Below are positions 39,484 to 52,629 of a stretch of DNA of 64,000 nt, in pieces. The notes under the pieces were generated by a model, which made no database searches, was not told where the DNA came from, and saw only the letters and a list, made by a program, of their open reading frames with translations. Each line of letters begins with the position of its first letter. Position 1 is the first letter of the stretch. The position numbers and the translations under genes were made by a program. Where the stretch lies: the NCBI GenBank assembly GCA_947650285.1, contig CANTFL010001441.1, forward strand, positions 186,001 to 250,000, written 5' to 3'. Source of the DNA: Hyaloperonospora brassicae (lineage: Eukaryota > Oomycota > Peronosporomycetes > Peronosporales > Peronosporaceae).

Positions 39484-42400
39484 GAAAGCCAACGTAGAAC
39501 ACGGGGTGTGTGCGCAGTTTGCGCGGAAGGTTGAACGTATACTCAAGTCCCTTCTTTACGACGACGAAAAATAGTCCGATAGAGCGCGGGCGCAACTTTT
39601 TCTTGAAGAGGGCGGAAACTAAATTTGTAGGTAGCTTTTTAGCATTGATTAGAACTTGGTCTCCGACCTCATGACGTTCAATACAACCTCTGCCGTTCGC
39701 ATCAGCTTGTTCCTTCTGCTTGTCTTGTCTATCAGCCAGTGCGTCACGCACATGTCGTAAGACATTCAATCGCGTTGCGAGAAACTCGCTTACCTGTTTT
39801 TGAACAGTAGCAGGGCTGATATCAGCAAGCCGATCGGCAACTCCTCCCCCACCAAGCCCTGAACCACGCAGTGGTAGCGTTTACGGAACTCGAGGGTGTG
39901 TGAGACCATTCATATAAAACGGTGTGTAGCCGGTGGAGGCATGCACGGCGTTATTCAACGCAAACTCAACGACAGGGAGCATCGAACTCCAACGCTTTGG
40001 CGTTTCAGCGCAAATACTGCAAGATGTCACCGATAAGGCGGTTGACTCGCTCGGTTTGACCATCAGTCTGCAGATGATCCGCTGTGGACATGTCCAAACG
40101 TGTGCCGAGCACCTTGAAGATGGATTTCCAAAACTTATCAGTGAAGCGAGGATCTCTATCAGAGATAATTGCCAACAGCAAACCGTGTTGTCGAAACACG
40201 CGATCGATAAACAGCGTCGCTGTACCTTCACCATCAATGGTATCTGGCACCGCCGCTAAATGAGCCATCTTGCTCAAACGGTCAACAAAGACCACAATAC
40301 CCGTAATTCCTTACGAATACATCGGTAATCCGAACAGGAAGTCCATACTGATGGACTCCCAACACCCTTTGGGTATAGGCAAACTAGCCAGCGGCGCGGG
40401 CTGCGCGGGGTGAGGGTTTCACCCGTTGACACGTTTTACACGTACGCACATATGTGCTCACTTATTTGTATAGATTGGGCCACCAATAGCATTGGCTAAT
40501 TAAGCCGTAGGCCTTCTGACGACCGAGATGACCACCCAACGCAGTATCATGTGCCTCATAGAGGATCCGATACTTCAACTCCTCATCATGAGGGACAACG
40601 ATGCGAGGAGTATCCTCCACATCCGTGCTATAGCACAACAGGCCCTGATCGATAGAATATCGATGTAACCTCGCACGTAACCGTGACGACAATTCTATGT
40701 CCGAGTCCTTAAACCCCTAGCTCCCTAGAGCACGTAGCAGAGCTACACAGTGTTCATGCTTGGCATATGCCGTACGGATTAGGTCAGTGACCGACGACGA
40801 TAGAGTCGTAACATGAGCAAGCTCATAGTCAGGCCTGCGTGACAATGCATCAGCCAAAGCATTCTGCTTGCCCGGATTATACTTCACCTCGAAGTTGTAT
40901 TCGGCAAAGAAGGAAAGTCAACGAGCCATTCTCAGAGACAGGTGAGGCGACTGGGTCATAGTGCGTAGTGACGAATGATCTGTATAGATCACAAACGGCT
41001 TAGAGCCAAGAAGATGGACTCTGAATTTGACGAGAGCATACTTCATTGCAAGTAGCTCTTTGTCATGAACAGGATGGTTCTTTTCTGCAGCCTTCAGCTG
41101 CCGAGACATAAACGCAATTACGCGTTCCCGTCCATCAGAATCTGTCTGTAACAGAGCGCTGCCTATGGCAAAGTCAGATGCGTCACAGACGACACTGAAA
41201 GATCGATCTGGATCAGGCAAAGCCAAGATTGGCGCATGAAGGAGACTCTCCTTGACTGCTTGAAAAGCATTATGCTCGGTGCTAGTCCAGCACCATTCAA
41301 CATCATTTTTAAGGAGATTGGATAATGGTCTAGCCATATCTGCGTAATTCGCTCTGTACTTGTGCAAGTAATTGGCAAGGCCAAGCCACTTACGTAAGTC
41401 GTTTTGGTTCTTTGGAACCGTCCAATCAACTATGACTATGACCTTAGCGGGATCCGTTCTAGGGCCTCGCTTACCAATAAAGCACCCCAAAAAGGGAATC
41501 CCTTCTGCACCAAAGATGCACTTAGACGCGTTGGCGTACAACTTATTCGTGCGCATGCACTCGAGCACCGCTCGTAAATGGTCAATGTGATTATCCTCAT
41601 CTGACCGAGCGTTCATAGCACGACTATGGACAAAGATGTCATCAAAGTACGTCTGTGCATATTCTCGGTGAGGTCTGAACAATTGTGTCACAATACGATT
41701 GAATGTGGCCGGGGCATGTGATAACCTCTTTCGGCATAACAATCCACTCCCAGAGCATACCGCTCGGAGTGCTGACCGCTTTCAGCGGAATATCGCTTTC
41801 TCGCATGAGAAGTTGGTGATAACCATCGACTAAATCGAGTGCACTGTACATTGTACATCCCACCATATTGTTCTAAAGAACATCCTTCCTCGGAATTGGT
41901 GTCTGAGCCGCGATCATGGCCGCATTAAGCTTATTGTAAGCATGAACAATGCGCCACTTCCCATTGGGCTTTTTGACACAGAAGGTCGGTGTGGAATGAG
42001 GAGATTTTCTCTCACGTACCATTTCTGCCGCGTGCTTTGCACAAAAGAAGTCGTCAATGACGTCACACTGTTCCTTCGGTAAAGGCCACTGCCGTGTTAC
42101 GCAGTATTTAGTTCCAGGAACCAAGTCAATTTCATGACGTACACCTCTATCGAGAGGTAAGACGGACGGTGGGTTGTGACACACCACGGCCTGAAATTCC
42201 TTTACCAAAGGATAGAACAGATCAAGAGGATACTTAAGGATCAAAGACACACTACGGTCACCTAGTACCACCCTTGCGTTTTCAAGGAAAAAATCGTCTA
42301 ATAACGAGGATGAGTTCAACTCAATATCCGGCCGTATGACCACTAACACGGATAATTCTGCTGCCTGTAAGGCTTGTCCATATTTGTCGTCAGACATTTC

Positions 42401-43500
42401 GTCTAGGTCAAAGAGAGTATCCAAGGATGGAAAAGTCTCAAGACTAATATTGCCATCAATCTGGCCAGTCAACCCATTGACAAGTGTATATAGTGTATTA
42501 TTACTATTATAACTTCCTGACTTCTTAGAAGTTGGGCGCTTAACAGTTGCCACCCTACGCTGGGATTGTTACCTCAAAGAAATATTACGCCTCCTAGAGG
42601 CCGGGGCAGTAGGGTCCCCGTGATTGCTATTCATCTTAGCACGCTCTATACGAGAGCTCATGTCTTGAACGACATCTGGTGAAGTGTTACGTGACTTGAA
42701 CAATTCAGCCAGTGGATTTAAGCGTACCACTTGACGTACAGCATCCGGACCTAGCCCTGAACACTCTGTCTTCTCGCCATCAATGTCAATACCAACTTTC
42801 AGTGTTGCGCGACCTCGGCCGCCCTCACTCGGTGAAATTACACGTGCCACCCCACTCACATCAGAGGAATTACATTCTTGATGTCTCAGCCCTAAGCCTT
42901 CATGCCTGCAGCATGAAGTGACTTAGTATCACAACGAGTACCACTCAATGTAGTATAACTTCCTTCACATACGGTGAAAGATTTCCCTCTCAATATTGAT
43001 GTCATTGACGTTGGCGTTAATTAACTCTGACATACCAATGTCCAGCACATTGACATCTTTCGTGAATGGCTCGCGCCAATATCGCTTTTTTTGCCTAGCA
43101 AAGCTGGGTTCATGACTCTCCAAAGATTCGCTAAAAACATTGCGCGTGGCGCCTAAGATCTTAGACCTCCAATCAATCCATGGCTCAAGGCGTTCAAGCC
43201 AAGCCATACCCAGGATGAGATCATATCTCGAATCCGAATCGAGGACAAGACAGCGTTCAATGCTGTCAAAGTCCAAAAAAATCACACCTAAGTTCAGCGA
43301 AACTTTAGGCACTGTGACGCGACTACCAGTCGCTAAACGAACGGTGATCGAATCACCTTCACGCGCTTTGAGCGCTTCGCCTATCGCTGACTTCCCTTAA
43401 AGGAACGACGTCGAGAATAACTGCATGATGCTCCGGAGTCGATTAGGATCGACCAATGCTTTTCAAAGCCTTTAATTTTCGTCTCGGCGACTAGAAGTCA
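39002..43500 (-). pseudogene. Gypsy-B pol, multiple stops and frameshifts
   Basis: Segments in order: protease LIDSGASCS near 43440 and RYDLILGMAWLERLEPWIDW (about 43200), a stop between them; RT N-part KYCVTRQWPLPKEQ and WRIVHAYNKLNAA (41873-42553); YFDDIFVHSR and RNase H VVCDASDFAIGSALL, KPFVIYTDHSSLR (40918-41742); integrase zinc part (40462-40692); catalytic core VFVDRLSKMAHLA, ISDRDPRF, DGQTERVN (40005-40295); tail RKLRTHPVFYVGFLKPY (39323-39769); chromodomain YQYLVKWRGYPESENSWE (39002-39301). At least three different frames are used. Unlike A, the protease keeps the normal DSG motif. Confidence 0.85.
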
Positions 43501-43507
43501 GGGTGTA

Positions 43508-44649
43508 TCAACGCTCTGTTCTAATGGGGACAGAGCTCGGTGGGGATAAGCCCTGTTTCACTCTACCTCGTAGAGAAGCAACAGAATTCGTTTCTATTCC
43601 ATTAAGGCCCCCCGCATCCGCTGGGATGTCGACATTTCCTCGTGCCCAATTAGGTTTCTGGTTGTGACTGGGGTTTCGACCCATAAGAGTTGGTTGTTGT
43701 TTGCGCAAAGGACAAGTGGGACGCAAGTGTTTAGTGCTTACGCACATATAACAGCATCTCACTTCCCGTCGTTGCTCTGCAACATGAAGCTCCGCTTCAC
43801 CTTCATCTTTAGCATGGCTGGGATCCATCAGTTCTGGCTTACAGTAAGCCGAGGTGCTCGCAGAGGTAGCCCTCGCAAAGCTTGGGTTGTACTCATTAAA
43901 ACCGAGTCTGGCCGACTTAAGTTGTGCTCAGCATTTTGAGCGATGCTAACAGCTTCCTCAAAAGTCGAGGGATGGACTCGAAAGATCTCGGTCCTGGCAA
44001 CGCCAGTGCGAAGGCCTTCCATAAATAATGTCACGTAGACGGTCTCAGGAAGAGGGTCAGACTGCATAGCTGTCATCAGAGCTCTCAACTTTTGGACATA
44101 GTCTGTTAACTCATTCTTACCCTGACGGGTGGACAAGAAGCGTGAGCGCACGCGATAATCCTGGCTAGGCGGCGAGAATACTCGCAAAAGGCCTAACTTG
44201 AGCAAATCCCATGTGGGAAACGCTAAGTCGACCGACGTGCCACACGTCAGAGCCCACTCTTTCGCTCTTCCATCGAGCTTGGAGATGGCCAGCGATACCC
44301 TCTGATACTCCAGTGGGATAAGGCCAGAGCTCATGGTTATCTCAATCTCACGGATCCAGAGGGTCAGGTTCTCCCTCTTCCCGGAGCAATGTTTAACGTC
44401 CACCCGAAGGGGACGAGGCTTAGCCTCTTCTGTTGGCACCGCCACGTAGCGTGTTGGCATAGCCGACGCTACTTGGTTTTGAACCTGGCCCAACAGGGCC
44501 GTTTCATACTGCATGAAGGCCTCGACTCGTGCATTACGCACATCGGGACCTTGTGCAGCTAGAATTTCCACATACTCAGGGCCTACGGCCGCGGTCAGCT
44601 TCTCAAGCGCGACCTTTTGAGCCTCAGAGAGGGGTGTGGATTGCTCCAT
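43508..44649 (-). pseudogene. Gypsy-B gag with zinc knuckle, frameshifted
   Basis: ATG at 44649 (MEQSTPLSEAQ) leads into a capsid-like region (NLTLWIREIEITMSSG, GRAKEWAL, FMEGLRTGVARTEIF) that is open to 43828. A change of frame there continues into CYMCVSTKHLRPTC (CX2CX4HX4C), a nucleocapsid knuckle. The second frame is the one used by the protease and RT N-part, so ancestral gag-pol was probably one frame and a single indel separates gag. Confidence 0.8.
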
Positions 44650-44708
44650 CCTCAAAGAGTATCAGTCGTTACCGACTCGGGCGTAGATTGACTACTAGTG
44701 CTAGCAAG

Positions 44709-45239
44709 TGTAGCAGAGCTACACAGCTCCTTAAGTCAGAGGAAGACTTAACGCTCACTGAGCAACTTTGGTTCTACGAACCCGACTCAAAGAGTCAACA
44801 GCTCCAAGAGCTAAGGTTTGGTTTTAAGAACCCGAATCAAAGAGTCAACAAGCTCAGAGAGCTTACGGTCCCTGTACCAGGGGGACCAAACGATTCAAAG
44901 AATCAAACGAACAGAGTGCACAAGGAGTAGCTGTCTTAACAAGGCGTTTCTACCTTCTTAACGATCACAAGACGCCTCAGAGAGGCCCGTGTCTTTTGGA
45001 TCAAAATGGAAACTGAATTTCATTTCTTCTTTTGACCTAAAAACACCTTAGAACAAAGTAAATAACCTACTCACGTATGTCCTAAATAAACCTGTCAAAA
45101 GATCTAGTAATCAATTGTTGACAGACATCAGTCTTCAAAAATTGATACTTGTGTTCTAATATTACTTTAAAAGGGGGTCCCATCCCTTGTGTGTACCACA
45201 CCTATTGTCGACTACCAGTCGACGTGTAACCCCGTTACA
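44709..45239 (-). repeat. Gypsy-B 5' LTR (531 bp)
   Basis: Direct repeat of 37541-38072. It starts TGTAGCAGAGCTACACAG and ends GTAACCCCGTTACA; each end is a small palindrome by itself. Confidence 0.9.
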
Positions 45240-45482
45240 TTATGACTTAACTATTTTGACATTGAAGCATGTATAGTGATCTCTACTGATTACCGATCGC
45301 GCGCGTCTAAAAACAATTGGAGGGTTCATATAATATTATGTTTATGAGTTAGTAGAATCCTAGGTCACTGAAACAATATCACTCAACTAAGTGGTATTGT
45401 AGTGATAATATAATATCTAATATTATACATTACCATTTTTTTAACAAACATTGATATGAGATAACAGGCTCACCCCGTTGCA
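45240..45482 (-). repeat. Diverged Gypsy-A-like LTR fragment
   Basis: Collinear with the A LTR: GACTTAACTATT.., GCATGTATAGTGA.., GCGCGCGTCTAAAAACAATTGG, then an imperfect CAATATCAC/GTGGTATTG hairpin, ending AACAGGCTCACCCCGTTGCA. Its left part is cut by the Gypsy-B boundary. It is plausibly the 3' LTR of the relic pol that follows. Confidence 0.55.
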
Positions 45483-46100
45483 ATGTCGATTTGATCTAGT
45501 TGAAGATCATATGTCGAGAGTATACTTAGAATATGACACTATTGTTGTTAGCTGACCAAGCAGCACAATCACGACTTAAATGTAACGATCTGTAGGAGAT
45601 GAATTTACTAATATGCCGATATAAATCGCTTGATCACGCTGCTGGTAAAAATTGACCGAACGCAAGTGCTGATCGAAATCTAAATATTTGTGGTGTAAAT
45701 CAAAATAAAATACTCATTATTAATATTCGACACCGATCGATAGTTAGTACAGATCGAGATTGATGGATAATTAGATGAATTTAATATCAATCGATCACAA
45801 TCAATAATTAACATCAGGTCCACATTGACCATAGACATCAGATGTTCCAGGGCAACACATGGCATAAACCGCAATATCTATAGTTATGCCTGGTCACCTG
45901 TTTACGGATTTATTTTACCAAAATAAATATAATCGAATTTGCTTGTAAAACCTGTGTCGACTTTTTTAAGCAATATGAATAGCGACTCGACGTCAATAAA
46001 GTCTACATACCTTACTTAAGTTATATTACTGGATGTTAGGCCATAAATAGAGAAATAAATAGACAATCTAACTGCTATTGGACGCACCTACATCATAAAA

Positions 46101-46149
46101 GACAAGGTACGAGACGGTTTGAGTGGTACAAGCCGTCTTGTACCTTGTC
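46101..46149. repeat. Isolated hairpin with 17-bp stem
   Basis: GACAAGGTACGAGACGG (46101-46117) pairs with CCGTCTTGTACCTTGTC (46133-46149) with a single G-T wobble and a 15-nt loop. It lies in AT-rich relic DNA. Confidence 0.8.
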
Positions 46150-46619
46150 GATTAAGGTGTTGAGGTCAAGCGAAACAGGATCCTGCATATAGGACAAATT
46201 TATTCTTGACTAGACCGGTGTAACTCATAACGAGCATTATACCGATAATCAGCCTGATCGAGGGAGAATTTTTACTCGATAGACCTACCGTAAACTATTT
46301 ACCTACGGAAATTTCGGCGTCGACGTCATCCCACCTAGACGAGTGCAACCCTCACATCTAACGAGTACAAAAGGTGAGGTTGTCATTACGCGCGGACTCA
46401 AATTTCATTTGATAGTTGGTCGTTTGGTCGCGAGTGGAGAACTGGTATCACATCAATATTATTATAAAACCACCATTCCACACTGTTATAAACTTGCAGC
46501 CGTCCAGGTCGATTTATAAGATGAACGTGCAACAGCACCTCGTGCAGGTAATTCAATCGCTACAGTTCTCGTGCTAGCAGTAATTTCCACGTACCTATCT
46601 CTTATATTTGATATTTACC

Positions 46620-49600
46620 CTATTCATACTGCGACGAGATCAATTTTTTCTTCAGCGAAGAATCCATTGTCCTTGCTGGTTTGGTAGTTTGAGATGCTAT
46701 GTTTTACAATATCGAAATATCTTTTAGGTCAGCGATAGAGTCATCGCTAATGCTATAATTTCCTTATTGATGTCGGTCGTATCCACATCGGTTATCTTTG
46801 CGGCAACATTATCGTCCGTGTGATGAGAAATTGTCAAAGGTGATAGCACGAACAATTCCCTATAATTGCAAAACAATGATTACAGTCTAAATGGGTGCGA
46901 AATGATGATAGACACAAGCCCATCTCGTATTACGGTGCATTTGTAGATGACGCAAGCAACTGTTATTATTATTTGTGAACTTTGCCATTGGCGAATCTCT
47001 TTTTGCTCGTACACGAGTGTATGTGCCCTCATATTACTTAACCCATGACACGATTCGTCTATGTCGCTTATATTATCGTCCCAAGTTCACATCTTTTACC
47101 GTGTTATAATAGGACAGAACATGGGTTGACCAAATTCCGCTGTTAATTTGAGAGTTTAAATGTAAGACGATTTCAAAGAGCATTACATCAGGTCAAAAAA
47201 ACGTGCCAATAATGACACGAGCAATGCCTACCGCTCTGGTAGACTCCGTTACTTCAATAATATGGACTGCCTTGCTACACCGATTAAGATTATAGTGTTC
47301 TTTTGAGTGTCCAAGGAAAAGCCAAATTAAATATATATTGAGACGGACTCCCAGCATTCTTCCCACACCGTTTGAGGCTGTATCGGTACTCAGGATGAAG
47401 GACTGGGTTTAACCAATCGACAAAACATGCAAACTTGGATGTATGTACACACAAAGTAATACACCGTGGCTGGTAAATGGCTCGGCTGATCTTGAACTAA
47501 GTCCCCTCACGTTCACGTTTAAGATGCTTACTTAGTGGCAAACCGTAAAAATTATTCAAGATGCGCAGTCGTAGACCATTATTAGCCGACCGACGCGCGA
47601 AATGTGTTCCCGAAGACTGCTTTGGAATTCATCAGTCTGTCATGAATGATGTATTAATTAGTTGTATAATAATGACACATTGCTTGCAAGTCTTTCAAAT
47701 TCAGCCGGGACGGGCTTTAAATGTAACTTATATGATGCGCAAGGTCTTGATCTTGAGCTTACTACTTTCTTTACTCGTAATATTTGTCATACCGTGAGAA
47801 GCAACTTGTCCGAGTTGCAAATGAAATACTGCCCAAACCCTTGAACGACATAGCTTGATCAAAACAAAAACTACATAAAAGCTGATAAGCGCGATTTTGG
47901 TCGTTATGCTACATTCTCTACAAAATATTATTTGCGAAGTGAATCACCACCACGATTTACTAACAGATGTAGAGCTGTTTATAGATGTGCTTCAACCACA
48001 AAGTTTTTTAAACGAACAATCTGTCTCCGAGAAGATAGGTGCAAAACATAGCTCGTCCGTAATTGAAGGCGAAAGGTACTTACCATGAATTAGATTATAG
48101 CGCTAAGCTGATAAATGATACCTTGACTGGTAGCAGACGAGGCGCTCCGCACCGTCTGTACCGTATTTGCGTTAAATTTTAGTAATTTTTAAAAAATTGT
48201 TGACGCGAAGACCATTGGGGATATTTATTCTGAATAGGTAACTACCAAATGGGAAATTGCACCAAGTTAAACTTTATTCCTTAAAAAGAGCGTAAACAAT
48301 AAAGGATTTACGAGACTTATATTTTCCTTTAAAACAGGGATATATGCAAAAAAATTTAGACTTATTTGTGCGAGTTTTGTGCAAGCACGCCACTGGGGTA
48401 AGTAATCGAGTTTTCTTTACCGACTGGCATAGACCAGTCGGTGATGGTCTTACTCATATTGAAAAAAGGGTGGAAGCCGTTTCTACCGACGGCTGAACCG
48501 ATAAGTAATTTTCGCTAGACGAGAATATTTGCCTTTATATTCGGCATGACACTTATGCATGCGCAGAGTGTAAGAGGCTAGCGAACGTGTGGTTTACCAA
48601 AATTTACGTCCGTCTAGTCATCGATGTCTTTGATGCGGACGAAGAGATCTCTGGAGTAAGTCGGTGCGAATAATCGCACCAATCTCAGATAATTCGTTAC
48701 GCATCGACTAAAATGACAGGGGTGTTGCTTTGCCCTAATGACATCACTAGCCACTTCCATAGATTTATACGGGGGTGCCCACTTCCGCGAAAGGGATGTT
48801 CCGTCCGCGCAATATGATATGATGGAAGCCATCCAACATATTTATGAGCGAAACGATGGTGGTATTGACATACCATCAATGATGAAGTCCTTCCTCAGGT
48901 TCGGCGTTAAGGTCTGTTCCAATGCAGCTTCGTATTTGCTAAATGCGTGAAATGTCCGCTATTACAATGCGACCTTTCGCAAAAATATGTCAAAGTTCTG
49001 TAAGGGTAGGATGCCTCCCTTACATGGCCCGCTGCGAATCTATCGGCAAATAATATATTGGTCTCCAGTGCCCATTCATTAGGCAGCGGCCACTGCATAA
49101 TGACGCAGTACTTCGAACCCTGTTATAGATCCATACCATGTCGTTTGCCTTTGAAGTTTAGCAACTGGTATGGTACAAAACCAGTTATTTTATCCTATAA
49201 AATTAATTAACTATTAACGCAAATGTTATAAGTAGAGCAGCGACTCCCAAGAAGCATACATAATAGATTACCGAAAAACCGGAATTTTGATATAATACAG
49301 GATCTCAGACATGTGCACCCTTAGAGCGAACTTTCTCATGTAAGAAAACTTATGCCATCGACAATTTGTAAGGACCCTATGGATCTGAGCGAATACTTCG
49401 GCCGTCTGTATTTCGGTCATGTACCATCCTTTGTTACGAGTGCTCAGATCCACTTGCCTTTGACAACGACCCGATTTGCGTTGGAATGGGTTAAGAAGTT
49501 ATCTTTGAGATGGAACATTGGAGGCTCAAACAAGTCAGGCTAATAACGCCTACGCATAGCCCGTCGTTATTATTAACACGTTCAGTATCTAAATTACTCC

Positions 49601-49830
49601 GAAAATAATTAACCCTGCATGCTGCTGTGCTATAATAATAGTTGCTACCAGATGATTTCTTTTGAGGAATTACATAAAGAATTTGTTTCTTGAATAAGTG
49701 CGGCTTACTTCCTTATCGTTCTATTGCGGTTGTCGCGCTAATTTGGCTAGATCAATCACGGTCGACATTTCAGTCGACCTAAAATTATTTTGTTGCCGCT
49801 TCTGTAAAATTCATCTCTTTTTACATTCTA
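46620..49830 (-). pseudogene. Ancient Gypsy-A pol relic
   Basis: Diverged from A1/A2 but in the same order on the minus strand: the acidic linker near 46640-46800, the integrase core near 47100-47330, the segment before the core (ACGGACTCCCAGCATTC near 47343; A1 ACGGACTGCCAGCACTC), RNase H near 48000-48150, RT pieces at 48614-49098 (QWPLPNEW, FADRFAAGHVRE as in A2 FADRLAAGHVRE) and the linker TEDGT-like region to about 49450. Many stops. With 45240-45482 as 3' LTR this would be one ancient element. Confidence 0.6.
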
Positions 49831-51167
49831 TCTCTAAAGCCATTTTTCTTGTCTCTTCCGTCGTATCTTTAGGGCTTCATACATTTTGAAATAGTTGGCA
49901 ATAGCTTGCTGCGCAGGGTTGTGGTGAAAGATGCAAAGTTTTTGTGCTGTTATGCTTACGATCAAACATCAAGTTCAGCTGATACTTCTACATGTAGACT
50001 AGTAAGACACTTTTTGTTGGTCCGAAACTTTCATCAGATGAACGTTAAACAAATAACTAGAACGCATCTTCACAAGACATGTGCGACAAGCTAGTTCATG
50101 GCTCTAACTTTATACCACGGTGGATATAGAATGGCTTTATACATTCTATCGAGATCGAGTTTGATGATGTAATCTTCGCATTGCTCATTTTATATTTGAT
50201 ATTATATTTCACTGCACGTTTATTTACGATTATAAATGCGCTGATTGCAACGATCACCGTCATCATGTTTACTCATTCTCGCGCTGAACATACTATATCT
50301 TGAAATTTTGTGATGCCTGGCGTTAAAATAAATTGTATAATTCCGTACAGTCAACAGGACATGATCTGCCAGTTGATAAGCCGATCTTTTATGTATATAG
50401 GAACCCTAAGAAATAGAGGAAGCTACTTATAAAGAAGGAACATTATGTTAAAAACTGCCTCTAAATAAGAGGCCTGATAATTCTATTGAAGTTGATGTAT
50501 CTGCGAGTGACCATTCATTATGTATCCTATCCATTAGCTTTACATTTTTAACTGAATGGACAATATTGTGACAGCGTCGAACCTTAAGCTTGAGTCATTC
50601 TCATCAAAATGAGAACGTTACATTATTTTGTTGCATTAATGGAATCCTTGCGCAGTATGACACTTTATTAAAGCCTATCACAGCCAAGAACACTTCAGGC
50701 GAGCGCTACATGCGAAAGGTTTGATCTGAAAATCGTGAATATTATTCTATGCTAAGAGGGGGTCGACTTAATTAAAACTACAAAAACGCTTACTTCTCAG
50801 GTCGTGCCACTTTCCGTGTATTTTTTCATTTCATCACCCGATACAGCACTATTTAACCAAGTACTAATCCCACTCCAGCTCGATTAATTTATCTAAAGCT
50901 CTTGTATCAAATGCCAATTTACGCGATTGCCTAAGACAACTATCGTGAGAATGGCAAGCGGTATGAGCATTCTTACAAAATCCGTACACAATGCGTGCTC
51001 CTTGCTTTAAACGAAATTTTACCTAGTACCCGTGCGGTTTCCAATAATCTTTGGCGATCATAATCTTTCCATATATATAAGAAAATGACGATCTACGAAG
51101 GCGTTCCGACTGAATGTCTCGATTTTTTCACCATCATTCCGTGCCAACGACATGTAGGGGATAGATA
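49831..51167. other. AT-rich stretch, no recognised gene
   Basis: Possibly the decayed gag end of the relic element to the left; I could not align it. No credible coding frame. Confidence 0.4.
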
Positions 51168-52100
51168 ATCGCACTTTTGAGGAGTCGATCCCAACTCTCT
51201 ACTGGCTCCAGTACGACCGTCTTACGGAGAAAGTAATCCGATTCCGTGTTCTTGACAGTCTTCCGCACCTAGTATAACCCTCTGTGGGGCGGGTTGCACT
51301 CTTCCAGATGGACGTGTGATTGGAAAACTTGACCGTGGTTGCGATAGGGTCGAGGTTTGTTCTCGGTGTGGAAGTCTTCACACCACGATCAGGGTTGGCG
51401 TGATCTAGTGGGATTGTTCACGGGATCCCTTGTATATTTGTTAGGTGCTCGATATGAGTCACCCTGATCTGGAACAGATCGCCTTGTCCAAATTAGATTC
51501 TTTATTCGCGAGCCTTCTGACCACTTGAGCCGTCTCGCGATCTTGCACCCTTTGCCTCTACTGGTTGGCTGTGTCCAATCGCAGTTGTGTTGTTGTTTGG
51601 GAGTTCTTGATCCATGGTCAACCAATCAGGGATATCACTTGATTAAATTATTTAGCTTTATTGACGTCAGGTGGCTAATGATCCAACCCAGAGGAGAAGT
51701 CGACACGCGTACTTTGAAGCAACATTAAACTGTGTGTGATGTTAACCAATCGAACCCAACAACCCTAATCCTATCATCATGTCTTCTACATCGCATACCA
51801 CATGTCGCTCTCTCTAGACGGTAGCAACCTTGTACTTGCGTGGCACACACATGATACAATTGTCCGATCGCAGTCGCCTTTCTAGTCGCCGATCGTGTGG
51901 CGTGACCCACATTAGCTTGATCGCGATAATATACCTGATCACCGATCACGATCTCGATCGCCACCTTGATCGCGGTTTCCTTCTTGATCTACTGATCACC
52001 AATCACGATCTCGATCGCCACCTTGATCGCGGTTTCCTTCTTGATCTACTGATCTCCAACGTATTCTACCCCTTGCCCGTCGTACTTTAACCCGATATCA
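51168..52100 (-). repeat. Gypsy-C 3' LTR (right boundary approximate)
   Basis: The first 350 bp are nearly identical to 63654-64000 (for example TCCAGTACGACCGTCTTACG in both, one GCTCC/GATCC change just before). Further blocks to about 51.76 kb match the C-like LTR at 9632-10450. The true end is not visible because the other LTR is truncated. Confidence 0.65.
51935..52048. repeat. Tandem duplication, 2 copies of a 57-bp GATC-rich unit
   Basis: Units begin CTGATCACC at 51935 and 51992, with a partial third start at 52049. Copies differ at one position (CGATCACG/AATCACG). Each unit contains six GATC or ATCGCG-type sites. It lies in the C LTR region in a position comparable to the arrays in the C-like LTR at 10.3 kb. 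Confidence 0.8.
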
Positions 52101-52629
52101 CAGGCCCCATCCTGTTTCGTCTGATATCCGGTTCTGTCTAACCGTCCAGTGGCCATGGTCTGACCGGTTGTGGGACCGGCGTTGCCAACCGTCTGCCAAC
52201 TCGGATATAAATGGAGCGCGATCCCTTCTCATATCGCAAATTTCATTGGTTGATTCACCACAGTAATCCCCTGCGCCGTTAGTCGCTATATAGTGTCGAT
52301 ATGACTGTGCACTTATCCTTCCACTTGATCAAACCCACTTTTCAACTCTCGCCATGTCACCGCCAACGCCGTCCAGCATACCGCTTTCCCCCGAATAAGG
52401 TGAATTACCTGCCTTCCCCTATCTTAGAAGGTCCCTTGTCAAGTCGCGCCCGCTTCTTTCTAGCACCCGATTGACGACCGCTGCATGTGTCAATTGTCCG
52501 ACAATATCCGGTATGGCGGACGCATTTACGATCGTTTTAAGGGATACGACAATATCACGAGGTGTTATAGATCCCTTAAAAAGTCATTGATAAAAATAAT
52601 TCAGCGGTGATCAACTAGAGCAGGAGTAA

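Larger units (their letters stand above)
37541..45239 (-). mobile_element. Gypsy-B LTR retrotransposon, decayed coding region
   Basis: Two 531-532-bp LTRs (37541-38072 and 44709-45239) flank a minus-strand gag-pol with chromodomain and a broken plus-strand antisense ORF. LTRs differ at roughly ten positions by eye, yet gag-pol has many stops and frame changes. I found no matching target duplication (AGCTG on the left, TTATG on the right), and the left terminus is unusual (see findings). Confidence 0.85.
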
